Notes under the pieces: generated by a model | What the model saw: only the letters and a program-made list of their open reading frames with translations | Told to the model about the DNA's origin: nothing | Databases searched by the model: none | Assembly: GCF_018614975.1 (NCBI RefSeq) | Contig: NZ_JAGGNR010000021.1 | Coordinates: forward strand, 124,001-188,000 | From: Paenibacillus polymyxa | Lineage (GTDB): Bacteria; Bacillota; Bacilli; Paenibacillales; Paenibacillaceae | Direction: 5' to 3' | DNA: 64,000 nt | Position numbers and translations under genes: made by a program | Shown here: positions 17,525 through 26,551 of the stretch, piece after piece | Numbering within the stretch: the first letter of the stretch is position 1 | Layout: each line of letters starts with the position of its first letter

Positions 17525-18751
17525 ATGTTTAATAAAGATTGCATCGCTATGCTGTTGGCGGGAGGAGAAGGGAAGCGATTAGCCCCTTTAACCTCGAGTG
17601 TCGCAAAACCCGCTGTACCGTTTGGCGGGCACTACCGGATCATCGATTTTCCTCTCAGTAACTGCGTAAACTCAGGGATCGATACTGTAGGCGTATTGAC
17701 GCAGTACCAAGCGGAATCATTGCATGATCATATCGGTGGAGGAGAACCATGGGGACATGGTAACTCAAGTGAGGCCGGAATCTCCTTGCTTCCATCTTAT
17801 CATACAGGAAATGACGAATACATGGGAACGGCGGATGCTATTTATAAAAATATCGACTATATTGATCAACAAAACCCCGAAAATGTTCTAATTTTGTCGG
17901 GTGACCATATTTATCATATGAATTATCGTGATATGTTGGAGGCTCATCAGGCTAATAATGCCGCAGCCACAATTTCCGTTATGGAGGTTCCATGGGATGA
18001 AGCACATCGCTTTGGAATCATGGCTGCCGATGCAAATCTGCGTGTAACCGAGTTTGCTGAGAAACCATCTGAACCAAAAAGTAATCTGGCTTCAATGGGT
18101 ATTTACATGTTCAAATGGGAGTATCTGAAACGCCATCTCTTGGAAGATGCAGCTAATCCTGAATCCAGCCATGACTTCGGTAAAGATGTTATTCCGCAGA
18201 TGTTGAACGAGAATAATCCCCTTTTTGTCTATAACTTTAATGGTTATTGGAAAGATGTAGGTACGGTTAAAAGTCTGTGGGATGCACATATGGATCTGCT
18301 GCATAATGATGAAGACTGGAGTCTACACAAAGAAAATTGGCCCATGTTTACTCGCGACTGGCGTTCCAAGCCAAGTGCTTACAAAGCAAAACATACAAAG
18401 ATCGAACATGTTACTTCCATGATTCACGAGTCTTGTGCAATCGAAGGTCGTTCAGAACGTTCCGTTATCTTCTGCGGTGCAGAAGTGGGTAAAGGCTCTG
18501 AGGTCAAAGACAGTGTCGTTATGCCTAACGCACGCATAGGCCGTGGGGTTCACATCGAACGCGCCATCATTGGGGAAGGTGCAATAATTAAGGACGGTGC
18601 AATCGTTAAAGGTACGGCGGATGAAATTGTGGTCGTTGGACCTAACGAGATCGTCTCTGCCAAACCGGCTGTCCGTACGCAACCTGTTCGTATGTTGAAA
18701 GAAGTATATGAGAAAAGTGGGCGCCTGCGTGCTGGTGAACTTTCTTCATAA
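17525..18751 (+). CDS. glgC: Glucose-1-phosphate adenylyltransferase
   Basis: A 408-residue ADP-glucose pyrophosphorylase that makes ADP-glucose from glucose-1-phosphate and ATP, the committed step of glycogen synthesis. The N-terminal pyrophosphorylase domain has [26 protein letters not shown]-type elements, [22 protein letters not shown] and the GYWKDVGTV segment; the C-terminal left-handed beta-helix (about 290-390) carries hexapeptide-like repeats ([19 protein letters not shown]). The start ATG is chosen because GGGAGGG sits just upstream. A GlgD subunit, common in Bacillus operons, is not encoded here, so GlgC may act alone. Confidence 0.95.
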   Translation: MFNKDCIAMLLAGGEGKRLAPLTSSVAKPAVPFGGHYRIIDFPLSNCVNSGIDTVGVLTQYQAESLHDHIGGGEPWGHGNSSEAGISLLPSYHTGNDEYMGTADAIYKNIDYIDQQNPENVLILSGDHIYHMNYRDMLEAHQANNAAATISVMEVPWDEAHRFGIMAADANLRVTEFAEKPSEPKSNLASMGIYMFKWEYLKRHLLEDAANPESSHDFGKDVIPQMLNENNPLFVYNFNGYWKDVGTVKSLWDAHMDLLHNDEDWSLHKENWPMFTRDWRSKPSAYKAKHTKIEHVTSMIHESCAIEGRSERSVIFCGAEVGKGSEVKDSVVMPNARIGRGVHIERAIIGEGAIIKDGAIVKGTADEIVVVGPNEIVSAKPAVRTQPVRMLKEVYEKSGRLRAGELSS

Positions 18752-18759
18752 TAATATGC

Positions 18760-18795
18760 AAAAAAAGGTGAGCCTTGGATGGCTCACCTTTTTTT
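18760..18795 (+). terminator. Intrinsic terminator after glgC
   Basis: AAAAAAAGGTGAGCC (18760-18774) pairs with GGCTCACCTTTTTTT (18781-18795), a 15-base-pair stem with U tract. Confidence 0.9.
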
Positions 18796-18867
18796 GGTGT
18801 TAATATGGATGTTATAAAGCGTACATGCTCGATCGTCAGGTAGAAAAATCTCTTATCTTTTTAAACC

Positions 18868-20367
18868 TTAAGACTTTTCTATATCCGATTTTGCATCGCT
18901 TGCTGTTCGTTCATCTGTGACTTCAGTATCACCAGACGCGGTTACAGATTCTTCTGTACCCGTCTCCTCAGCCACTGCCGGTAACGTGACCGTAACTAAT
19001 GTACCCGATCCAAGTTCACTCTGCATCGTGATCGTTCCCTCATGCAGTTCTACCAGTTCTTGCGTAATCGCAAGACCCAGTCCCGTTCCCCCATTTTGAT
19101 GATTAACCTGGAAGAAGCGGTCCCGTACTTTGATTAGGTGTTCTTCACTGATTCCGATGCCGGTGTCCTGAACAGCTGTAATGATCTGACCATTCTCCTC
19201 TTTGACGGACAAGAATATCCAGGAATTCTCATGTGAAAATTTGATCGCATTATCCACAACGTTTAAGAAGACTTGTTTCAGTCTGTTACCGTCTCCATGC
19301 ACATTATAAGCACGCGTCTCGTCCGTTTCCAACTTGAGATGGACCTGTCTTTGTTCCGCTTTGGCCCAGACATTCAACATCGTTTCCTGTACAATTTCAC
19401 GAATGTTGACCGTTCCTTTAACCAGCTTCATCTGATTCTGCTGCAATTTGGAGAAATCCAGCATCTCTTCAACAAGTCCAATCAGTCGTTCGGTTTCCTT
19501 GGAAATGATGCCCATACCGATACGGGTCTCTTCCGGATCATAACCGCCTGAGTCCAGTGTCTCGCTCCAGCCCTTAATGCTGGTCAGAGGTGTTCTTAAT
19601 TCATGTGAGATCGAAGAGATAAAATCATCTTTGATCTGATTACTGCGCACAATCTCATGTGCCATAAAGTTAAGTGTTGATGCCAATTCGCCCAGTTCGT
19701 GCTTATAATTCCCTTTAACCCTGACATCCAGCCGTCCTCTGGCCATTTGGGCAGATACTGCGGTGATGTTGTTGATTGGACGTACAATGGAATTTGCCAT
19801 ACCAATACTGATGATCAACACTATTGCAAGCACGCCAACACCGACCGCAGCGGCAAGTAGTCCCATATTCAACAGCTTTGAATTCACATCTTCGAGTGAT
19901 GTCAGATATCGAATAACATACGTATTTTCGCCGCCCAGATCAAACTTGTGTGAAACGGCCATGACGGATTCTCCAGTACCTGGTTGTCTTCCAATCCAGC
20001 GTCCCATATCTCCATTCAGAGCCTGCATAATATCACTGGTTTGCAGCACAGCACGATCAGATTCAAAAGCAGTCGAACTCGCCAATACGCGCCCGTTCAG
20101 ATCCAAAATTTCCAATTCAGTATTGGACAGTGCCAAGTTCACAATGAGTCTGGACAGATTGTTGCCATCCTCCGTGGTATTTTCACGAGCAATCGGCTCG
20201 AAAAAGTCCTTTGAATTGGAAATGTGGGTACTAATCGTATTGTAGATACTTTCATAATAATACCTTTGCACTGCCAACATAAATACGAATTCGACCAACA
20301 GCAGAGCGAGAAAAACTACAAAGAAATAATGTAGTACGATCTGCCGAGTAATGCCTTTTTTAATCAT
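18868..20367 (-). CDS. Membrane sensor histidine kinase
   Basis: A 499-residue two-helix sensor kinase. TM1 spans about 8-30, an extracellular sensor domain about 30-160, TM2 about 165-190, then a HAMP domain (SIVRPINNITAVSAQM), the HisKA box SSISHELRTPLTS with the phosphorylated histidine, and a HATPase_c domain with N (NVVDNAIKFSHE), DTGIGIS (G1) and GTGLGLAI (G2) boxes. The C-terminal 35 residues are an acidic Ser/Thr/Glu-rich tail. The start ATG overlaps the response-regulator stop (ATGA), so the pair is translationally coupled. The signal is unknown; co-operonic lipoprotein and ATPase genes point to an envelope cue. Confidence 0.93.
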   Translation of the reverse strand: MIKKGITRQIVLHYFFVVFLALLLVEFVFMLAVQRYYYESIYNTISTHISNSKDFFEPIARENTTEDGNNLSRLIVNLALSNTELEILDLNGRVLASSTAFESDRAVLQTSDIMQALNGDMGRWIGRQPGTGESVMAVSHKFDLGGENTYVIRYLTSLEDVNSKLLNMGLLAAAVGVGVLAIVLIISIGMANSIVRPINNITAVSAQMARGRLDVRVKGNYKHELGELASTLNFMAHEIVRSNQIKDDFISSISHELRTPLTSIKGWSETLDSGGYDPEETRIGMGIISKETERLIGLVEEMLDFSKLQQNQMKLVKGTVNIREIVQETMLNVWAKAEQRQVHLKLETDETRAYNVHGDGNRLKQVFLNVVDNAIKFSHENSWIFLSVKEENGQIITAVQDTGIGISEEHLIKVRDRFFQVNHQNGGTGLGLAITQELVELHEGTITMQSELGSGTLVTVTLPAVAEETGTEESVTASGDTEVTDERTASDAKSDIEKS

Positions 20368-21062
20368 TGCTCCCGGCCCTTCCATTTGTACCCGTGACCC
20401 CATACAGTTTGCAGGTATTCGGGCTCGGAAGGATTGTTCTCAATTTTCTGACGTAGACGACGAATGTTAACATCCACAATTTTTGGATCACCCATGTACT
20501 CTTTGCCCCATACATGATCTAACAACACATCGCGGCTGAGTGGTGTATTTTCTTTTTCAAGGAAGAACTGAATCAGGGAAAATTCCGTTGGCGTTAATTC
20601 AATCGCTTCATTCTGTTTTTTGAATTGTTTCGAGATCAGATCTAGTGAAAATGGCCCAGACTGGAACGTAACCTTCGCCGCAGTTTCCCGATGCACGTTC
20701 ACACGGCGTAACAATGACTGAATACGTGCAATCAACTCTGTTGGGCTAAAAGGCTTGCTAACGTGATCATCTGCACCAACGGAGAGTGCGTATACTTTAT
20801 CTTGTTCCTGAACTTTCGCGGTCAAAAAGATGATGCCCAGACGTTCATTGGTTTCACGGATCCGTCGACACACCTCGAATCCATCAATACCTGGTACCAT
20901 AACATCCAGCAGAGCCAGATCAATATCCGGTACCGTCTGCAGTATGCGAAGCGCTTCATGACCGTCACCCGCTTCAAGCACTTCGAATCCGTTTCTCTTT
21001 AAATTGATTACTATAAAACTGCGGATGGATTCTTCATCCTCAAGAATAAGTACTTTACTCAT
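20364..21062 (-). CDS. OmpR-family response regulator
   Basis: A 232-residue regulator with a full receiver domain: LILEDEE acidic pair, phosphorylation site LALLDVMVPG (about Asp52), IIFLTAK and SKPFSP lysine. The C-terminal winged helix (about 135-230) contains LTPTEFSLIQFFLE and the recognition segment VDVNIRRLRQKIE, of the PhoB/OmpR type. It overlaps the lipoprotein gene by 8 bases upstream and the kinase by 4 downstream, so its partner is clearly the adjacent kinase. Targets cannot be predicted from sequence. Confidence 0.94.
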   Translation of the reverse strand: MSKVLILEDEESIRSFIVINLKRNGFEVLEAGDGHEALRILQTVPDIDLALLDVMVPGIDGFEVCRRIRETNERLGIIFLTAKVQEQDKVYALSVGADDHVSKPFSPTELIARIQSLLRRVNVHRETAAKVTFQSGPFSLDLISKQFKKQNEAIELTPTEFSLIQFFLEKENTPLSRDVLLDHVWGKEYMGDPKIVDVNIRRLRQKIENNPSEPEYLQTVWGHGYKWKGREQ

Positions 21063-22380
21063 TAAGTTCTCCCTTTCTATTCAGCTGGGAAGTATTGCTC
21101 AGTGCATCTTTACCCGCCTCTGATTGTGCTACTCGTGAAGCAATAACCCGATCTTTGGTACGCGTAATTTCCTTCCAGCTTTTACCCTTCTCCTGTTCCC
21201 ACTTGGAAAGGGTGAAATACTTGATCTCTGCCACGGTTTCATCCGTATCAATCATTTTAAATCGAATATATTTTTCCTTTTCCGATTTGGTGTCAATAGT
21301 GATCTTACCGTACCACTCGGGCTTAAGATTTAGATGAAATAAATCAGCATCATCCCGGAATTGGAACGAGACAAATTTCTTGCCTTCTTTGCCATCCCAC
21401 TGGTAATAGGTATAGAACCACAACCTGGAGTCAAAAACGTAATGCTCCCAACCTTTTGGAGTCTCTTTAAGTCCAAACTCAATAATACCATCATTATCGA
21501 CATCAACGCTTAAAATTTTGTCATCTCTATACGTTTGATCCGGTGATTTGAAGGCATTCACTAACTTGTTATCCGTCACATACATAATTTGCGAGAAGGA
21601 GCTTCGATCATCCAACTCGGCATCCAGTACAATGCCCATCTTTCCTTTGGCGATCTCTCCGCCCAGAGCATTATAAACTTCTTTAACGGTATAATCGGTC
21701 TGCACCCGATCAACTTCCTTGAAGCTGCCATCTTCGTACTGGTACAACGCAATCGATGCAAAACCGCTGTTGTTCAGCGAAATGATAACAAAATCACTTT
21801 TACCATCTCCGCTCAAATCCAACGTGTTCCCCTGCGCATCGTCAATGATATATTGATTATACGGAACTCCACCCAGGACCTGCTCCAGTGCCCCGCCCTT
21901 GTAGGAATATGCAGTCAGGGCCTTCTGCTCCTGCAGACTTACACCAAGAATAATATCCGGATTTCCGTCATTTGTAATATCCAATACTTTAAAGGATTGC
22001 AACTCACTTCCCGGCACATCAAATGTAAGCTTTTTAACCCATGTGCCTCCCTGCTCTTCCAAAATCATGCCATGGATTCGCACATTCTCATTTGGTGTCT
22101 CATAAAAGACAATCGCTTCCCGAGTTCCATCCCCGTTCAGGTCTTCCACTCGAATCATACTGGTATTATTCATATCCTTGGGCCGGATTAACTTGCTCTC
22201 CGATGGTTGTTCCTTCTGTACAATCGTATATAATTTCTCCTTGTCCATGGACATCGTAGGTTGCTTCATCAGAAGCTTGGGATCACTTATGACTGTGCAT
22301 CCGCTTAGAACAGAACCAAGCATGATCGCCATTGTTCCTGCTGCAATGAAGCGTCCCCACCGTGAATTAAACAATCTCAT
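21055..22380 (-). CDS. VCBS/FG-GAP-like repeat lipoprotein
   Basis: A 441-residue lipoprotein, with lipobox LSGC at about residues 25-28. The mature part contains at least four calcium-loop-like DxNxDG repeats: DLNGDGTREAIVF, DITNDGNPDIILG, DLSGDGKSDFVII and DVDNDGIIEFGL, spaced as in VCBS or integrin-alpha-like beta-propellers. It would sit outside the membrane and bind calcium or a ligand. I chose the ATG at 22378-22380; a TTG four codons upstream lacks a ribosome site. It lies 16 bases after the ABC ATPase stop and overlaps the response regulator. Placement with a two-component system suggests it modulates or informs the sensor kinase (inference). Confidence 0.8.
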   Translation of the reverse strand: MRLFNSRWGRFIAAGTMAIMLGSVLSGCTVISDPKLLMKQPTMSMDKEKLYTIVQKEQPSESKLIRPKDMNNTSMIRVEDLNGDGTREAIVFYETPNENVRIHGMILEEQGGTWVKKLTFDVPGSELQSFKVLDITNDGNPDIILGVSLQEQKALTAYSYKGGALEQVLGGVPYNQYIIDDAQGNTLDLSGDGKSDFVIISLNNSGFASIALYQYEDGSFKEVDRVQTDYTVKEVYNALGGEIAKGKMGIVLDAELDDRSSFSQIMYVTDNKLVNAFKSPDQTYRDDKILSVDVDNDGIIEFGLKETPKGWEHYVFDSRLWFYTYYQWDGKEGKKFVSFQFRDDADLFHLNLKPEWYGKITIDTKSEKEKYIRFKMIDTDETVAEIKYFTLSKWEQEKGKSWKEITRTKDRVIASRVAQSEAGKDALSNTSQLNRKGELNE

Positions 22381-22396
22381 CACTCTTTTCAATAGT

Positions 22397-23122
22397 TTAA
22401 ATCTGGTTTTTTTCTTGCTGTGTCAGTCTTCGTCCACGAATATCAAAAGCAATCTTGCCGTCTGCCAATCCCCAGATCCGTGTGGCATGTTTCTCAGCAA
22501 GTTCAATAGGCAGTACTGCAATGACTGTTGCACGTTCTTCTTCACATAATTTGCGCAGCGTTTCCAGCACCGAATCTGCTGTGTGCGGGTCAAGACCAAT
22601 CACAGGTTCGTCGGCCAAAACCACTTTGGCACCATGAGCAAGTGCTCTTGCAATAGCAACCCGCTGCTTCTCTCCACCACTGAGCTTCTCTGCTAATTGA
22701 TGTGCTTTATCGAGTAATCCCAATCCTTCGAGATAATCCATAGCTCCCATATAATCATCGGAACGTACCATACCAGTTACCATTCTCCATACGGGAGTCT
22801 GACCCGATCGTCCGATTAATACATTTTTAAGAGCTGTACGTCTGGGAAATAATTCTGGATTCTGTTCCAAGTATGCCCATTCCCGTTTGATTTTCCGTTT
22901 TCCGGACCAGCCTTCTTTCAAAATCTCGGCACCATCCACTGTAAACCGCCCGGAATCCCATTTTTCCATCATGGCCAAACATTTAAGCAACATGCTTTTA
23001 CCGCTGCCGCTTGAGCCGACTACAGCTATCATCTCACCCTGTTGCATATCAAATCGAATATCCCGCAGAACGGGAACGCGGTCCACGCCAACGGATTTAC
23101 TCAAGTTCTCTACTCTGATCAT
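22397..23122 (-). CDS. Orphan ABC ATPase, PhnC-like, lacking the H-loop histidine
   Basis: A 241-residue ABC ATPase resembling phosphonate-type PhnC. Walker A GSSGSGKS (36-43), signature LSGGEKQRVAIARAL and Walker B VVLADEP are intact, followed by VIGLDP. The switch region, normally VTHD or VHQ, reads AVLPIELAEKHA, so the H-loop histidine is absent, and the Q-loop reads YLEQNPELFP. No permease or binding protein is encoded next to it. It is followed within 16 bases by the VCBS lipoprotein and the two-component genes. It may have altered catalysis or work with an unlinked permease; a signalling role is speculation. Confidence 0.82.
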   Translation of the reverse strand: MIRVENLSKSVGVDRVPVLRDIRFDMQQGEMIAVVGSSGSGKSMLLKCLAMMEKWDSGRFTVDGAEILKEGWSGKRKIKREWAYLEQNPELFPRRTALKNVLIGRSGQTPVWRMVTGMVRSDDYMGAMDYLEGLGLLDKAHQLAEKLSGGEKQRVAIARALAHGAKVVLADEPVIGLDPHTADSVLETLRKLCEEERATVIAVLPIELAEKHATRIWGLADGKIAFDIRGRRLTQQEKNQI

Positions 23123-23205
23123 CGCGATGTCTCCTCTTGTCCATGTTTTTCCCTACCACTAGTGTACTCGGAAATGGACATCAATTTCCATGCGAACACC
23201 AGCTT

Positions 23206-24396
23206 CTATTTTAACACAGATTCGAACTCAGGTTTACGACGAAATAATATACCTGCCACGCCGAAAAGAAAGTACATGATTCCGAGCAAGGTGAACATGC
23301 TTCCGGGTGAAATCCAGTTGATCATCTGACCACCCAGATTCGGTCCAATAATACTCCCAATCGTGAAATGGAAGGATGCCACAACGTTGGCTGCAGGCAG
23401 CAACACTTTAGGCAAAATGTCTGCGGCATAGGCCAGGCCTAGTGAGAAAAAGGAACCGACCAGGCCACCTGCGATTGTTAACAATACAAGCGTCCACCAG
23501 AAATGCGTACCTGCGACTGGAACCAGCATGAAGATGATTCCCCCGCTGATACCTGCAAACATCAATATCTTCTTACGCCCATATCGGTCACTCAACATTC
23601 CAAGAGGCAATTGAAGGAACAAACCTCCAATCCCGATAAAAGGAAGCAATGATGAAATCTGATTGGTATCGAATCCAATACGCAACCCATACACGGGGAA
23701 GTTACTATTCATACCTGCTTCCATATATCCGTATAGGAGTGCTGGTAACAGTGCATACCAGGCCCATGCCAGACTACGACGGAAGCGACGTTCTGGCAGT
23801 TGGCCATGCTCTGCTTTTTCCGGTTTTGTATCCGGAAGCTTCATTAATACCAGTATAAGCACTGCTGTAATACAGATGAACAAGACCCAGAAAGGGACAG
23901 CATCGCCATAGCCAAGCAGCTTAATTCCCAGCGGTCCAATACTGAATCCCAGCCCGTAGGACATGCCATATAGTGATATGTAGCGTCCACGCTTTTCAGG
24001 AGCGGTAACAAGCAGTACCCAGAGCTGGGCCGCATAATGAAGTGCGCTGTCTCCTATTCCAACGATCAGACGCAAAATGAACCATATTTTAATATCTGGT
24101 AAATACGGAAATAGTATCAAAGGGACCATGACTAATATCAGGCCGCCTACAATCAGCTTTTTGAACCCGAATGCACCCAGTAGTCGCTCCGCAACGAGAG
24201 TCATGGCAAATGAGCCAATGTACAACGCGGCGGCGTTTAATCCGTTTAAACCTGGTGAAACCCCTTTTTGCTCCAAAAAAATCGAAAGCACAGGCAGCAA
24301 AAGCCCCTGAATTATTCCCGCCACCACAATAACCGTAATCAAAATGAGATAGTTGGCTGTCGAGTGTGATAGTTTGGGACGAGTAATCGATGACAC
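23206..24396 (-). CDS. MFS transporter
   Basis: A 396-residue major facilitator protein with about 12 membrane helices. The loop between TM2 and TM3 reads AERLLGAFGFKK, and the equivalent loop of the second half, MLSDRYGRKKILMF, is the classical MFS signature. The start is GTG behind AGGAGG with 9 bases spacing; an upstream TTG frame is rejected. It resembles drug or small-molecule exporters, but the substrate cannot be called. The gap to the next gene (ABC ATPase) is 83 bases, so it may be co-transcribed with the downstream operon or separate. Confidence 0.88.
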   Translation of the reverse strand: MSSITRPKLSHSTANYLILITVIVVAGIIQGLLLPVLSIFLEQKGVSPGLNGLNAAALYIGSFAMTLVAERLLGAFGFKKLIVGGLILVMVPLILFPYLPDIKIWFILRLIVGIGDSALHYAAQLWVLLVTAPEKRGRYISLYGMSYGLGFSIGPLGIKLLGYGDAVPFWVLFICITAVLILVLMKLPDTKPEKAEHGQLPERRFRRSLAWAWYALLPALLYGYMEAGMNSNFPVYGLRIGFDTNQISSLLPFIGIGGLFLQLPLGMLSDRYGRKKILMFAGISGGIIFMLVPVAGTHFWWTLVLLTIAGGLVGSFFSLGLAYAADILPKVLLPAANVVASFHFTIGSIIGPNLGGQMINWISPGSMFTLLGIMYFLFGVAGILFRRKPEFESVLK

Positions 24397-24558
24397 GAAT
24401 TCATTCCTCCTGCGAGCACACAAAGAAAAATCGTCATCGCTGACGACTTTTGTATGTTATAGATATGGTTTTTAACTGCTATTCAAAGATCGGGGCTTTG
24501 CCCCGGACTTGAACATTATAGTGGACAACGCCCTGCAAAACAAGCCATAATAGAGGTT
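24397..24558. other. Intergenic upstream of MFS gene
   Basis: This part of the 390-base gap holds no gene. A short GC-rich hairpin CGGGGC-TTT-GCCCCG lies at about 24491-24505 without a T tract. I see no convincing promoter. Confidence 0.4.
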
Positions 24559-24724
24559 GTTCAAAAAGTTCACTTTTGATTACGAATCATGCCTAGTGGC
24601 ATCATCAGCTTCGAAGATGAAATTCAGCCGAAATGTCCGTTGCTCACGTAGTTTGCCTACGCTCCGCTACTCCATTTCTAGCTTCATTCCATCTTCTTGG
24701 TACTGAAAACCAGACTTTTTGAAC
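24559..24724. repeat. Inverted-repeat intergenic element (MITE- or REP-like)
   Basis: A 166-base element bounded by perfect 11-base terminal inverted repeats GTTCAAAAAGT (24559-24569) and ACTTTTTGAAC (24714-24724). Inside, GAAGATGAAAT and ATTCCATCTTC form a second imperfect inverted pair, so the whole can fold into a long hairpin. It encodes no protein. The sequence resembles dispersed intergenic repeats I recall from Paenibacillus genomes, but only one copy is in this window, so mobility cannot be shown here. Confidence 0.6.
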
Positions 24725-24787
24725 ACGCACTAATAGTACTTAAGTCGCTGCGTACACTTAGATGTGACGGGAGGATTCTGCAACATT

Positions 24788-25708
24788 ATGGCTTATCATG
24801 TGAAAATTGATGTTTCACCGATATATGAAATGCTTAACAGCTTTCTGGTTTATGTCACGAAAAAATGGATTCAGCATCTGGATATTGGTCCTGAATGGAT
24901 TCTGGAAGTGGAAGGCAAACTAAGTTCCAATGTACGAGCTGCGCTCGCACCTGCTGCCACTTGGCCTTTTGATGATTTTGATGTTTTGTTTGCATGGGCA
25001 GCATATCAAAATGATACATCGGAGAATCGTGATTTCCTGGACATGCTTGCGGGAATGACAGCGGAAGAACTGTATGCACGTGTGTCTCCTCTTCTGCCCG
25101 CTCTTACAATAGAAGAATCTACTCGCATTCGGAACAGTTATGTCCCATTATTGCGACTATGGGATGAACACTACTGTCAGAATATGAGCGAAGATCAGCG
25201 TGTGTGGCTGGAAGAAGATGCCGAAGAAAAACGCATTTTGCTTGATAAAATGGGTTCTGAACTGCTTATTGAATATGCTACAGCAGGAGTTCTTGTTGAA
25301 CCAATGCCTGGATTGAACGAAGTCATCCTGTTTCCAACGGTGCACAATCGCCCTATTAATATGTACTGCTTCTATGAGGGGATGATGATTATGCAGTATC
25401 CCGTAGATGCACCTGAAGAGAACGAAGACCAGCCGCCAACATGTCTTTTACGTTTCACCCATGCACTAGCTGATCCCGAAAGACTTCGCCTGCTTCGTTA
25501 CGTATCGGATGAACCCAAATCCCTCGCTGAGATGTGTGAAGAATTGGGTAAAGACGAAGACACCGTCAAAGATCAGGTGATGGCGCTACGCATCGCAGGT
25601 CTGCTACGGACCCATCTGCTCGGAAGTAACCGTAAAGAGAAATACAGTATTCGGCCGGATGGCGTATCTGAATTGAATATGTTCCTGGAATCCTACATTC
25701 GCATTTAA
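24788..25708 (+). CDS. Winged-helix (ArsR-like) transcriptional regulator
   Basis: A 306-residue protein with a C-terminal winged helix-turn-helix (about 225-300): FTHALADPERLRLLRYVSDEPKSLAEM resembles the ArsR/SmtB start, followed by a recognition-helix-like region and wing. The N-terminal 220 residues are a mostly helical domain of unknown role, as in larger ArsR-like proteins annotated in Paenibacillus. No metal-binding cysteine motif is evident. The start is ambiguous: ATG at 24788 is 13 bases after GGGAGG, while a GTG at 24764 precedes that site. It is followed 50 bases later by a HAD hydrolase and may be co-transcribed. Confidence 0.75.
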   Translation: MAYHVKIDVSPIYEMLNSFLVYVTKKWIQHLDIGPEWILEVEGKLSSNVRAALAPAATWPFDDFDVLFAWAAYQNDTSENRDFLDMLAGMTAEELYARVSPLLPALTIEESTRIRNSYVPLLRLWDEHYCQNMSEDQRVWLEEDAEEKRILLDKMGSELLIEYATAGVLVEPMPGLNEVILFPTVHNRPINMYCFYEGMMIMQYPVDAPEENEDQPPTCLLRFTHALADPERLRLLRYVSDEPKSLAEMCEELGKDEDTVKDQVMALRIAGLLRTHLLGSNRKEKYSIRPDGVSELNMFLESYIRI

Positions 25709-25758
25709 TTTTAGTTGAACCATTGTGGAGTTACTGGCTACAAGGAGTGAGTTAGATC

Positions 25759-26523
25759 ATGAAAATAATGAAACAACATATTTTGTTTGACCTTGATGAT
25801 ACACTCGTATATTGCAACAAATATTTCAACCTGATTTTGGGAGAATTCTTTGAGAATATGCAAGAGTGGTTTGATGGACATTCTCTGACAACACAAGAGA
25901 TTCGGGAAAAACAGCTGGAGATCGATGTAACCGGAGTGAACAAGCTTGGTTTTGCAAGTCATCATTTCCCGCAATCCCTCATTGATACCTATCGTTACTT
26001 CTCCGGAAAGTTCAACAGATTAACTTCTCCCAGAGAAGAGTCCTATCTGAGCAAGTTGGGCATGAGTGTGTACGATCAGGAGGTTGAACCCTACCCTCAT
26101 ATGGTTGAAACGCTTGAGAACCTCAAAGGTGCGGGACATTCCCTCTACTTATATACCGGCGGCGAAACCGTGATTCAGCAGCGCAAGATTGATCAGATGA
26201 AACTCTCGGCTTATTTTGATGATCGAATCTATATCCGACAACACAAAAACGTCGAGGCACTGGAAGGCATTCTGTCTAACGGTCCGTTTGATCGTCGTGC
26301 AACATGGATGATCGGTAACTCACTGCGAACAGATATTATGCCCGCGGTAAAAGCCGGAATTCACAGCATATATATCAAACAGCCAAATGAATGGCAATAC
26401 AACATCGTAGAACTTCAGCCTAATCCGGAAACGTCGATGTATACCATCACTGCACTGGAAGAGGTACCAAAAGTCATACACGAAAATATACAACAGCAGC
26501 AACAGAAAAGGACCCTTCGATAA
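25759..26523 (+). CDS. HAD family hydrolase
   Basis: A 254-residue cytoplasmic phosphatase of the HAD superfamily. Motif I is FDLDDTL (residues 10-16, with nucleophile and acid Asp), motif II is LYTGG, and motif IV is MIGNSLRTDI with the metal-binding Asp. The cap (about 20-100) is helical, as in subfamily IA. It likely hydrolyses a small phosphate ester; no substrate can be named. AAGGAG precedes the ATG by 11 bases. The stop codon lies within the loop of the downstream terminator. Confidence 0.85.
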   Translation: MKIMKQHILFDLDDTLVYCNKYFNLILGEFFENMQEWFDGHSLTTQEIREKQLEIDVTGVNKLGFASHHFPQSLIDTYRYFSGKFNRLTSPREESYLSKLGMSVYDQEVEPYPHMVETLENLKGAGHSLYLYTGGETVIQQRKIDQMKLSAYFDDRIYIRQHKNVEALEGILSNGPFDRRATWMIGNSLRTDIMPAVKAGIHSIYIKQPNEWQYNIVELQPNPETSMYTITALEEVPKVIHENIQQQQQKRTLR

Positions 26524-26533
26524 GGGTCCTTTT
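26506..26533. terminator. Bidirectional terminator, HAD gene and topB
   Basis: AAAAGGACCCTT (26506-26517) pairs with AAGGGTCCTTTT (26522-26533), a perfect 12-base-pair stem with A and T flanks. It serves converging genes. Confidence 0.88.
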
Positions 26534-26551
26534 ACTTTATGATGACTAAGA

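Noticed and set aside
24491-24505. CGGGGC-TTT-GCCCCG hairpin upstream of the MFS gene
   Set aside because: No T tract follows on either strand and it lies upstream of both flanking genes, so it is not a terminator.
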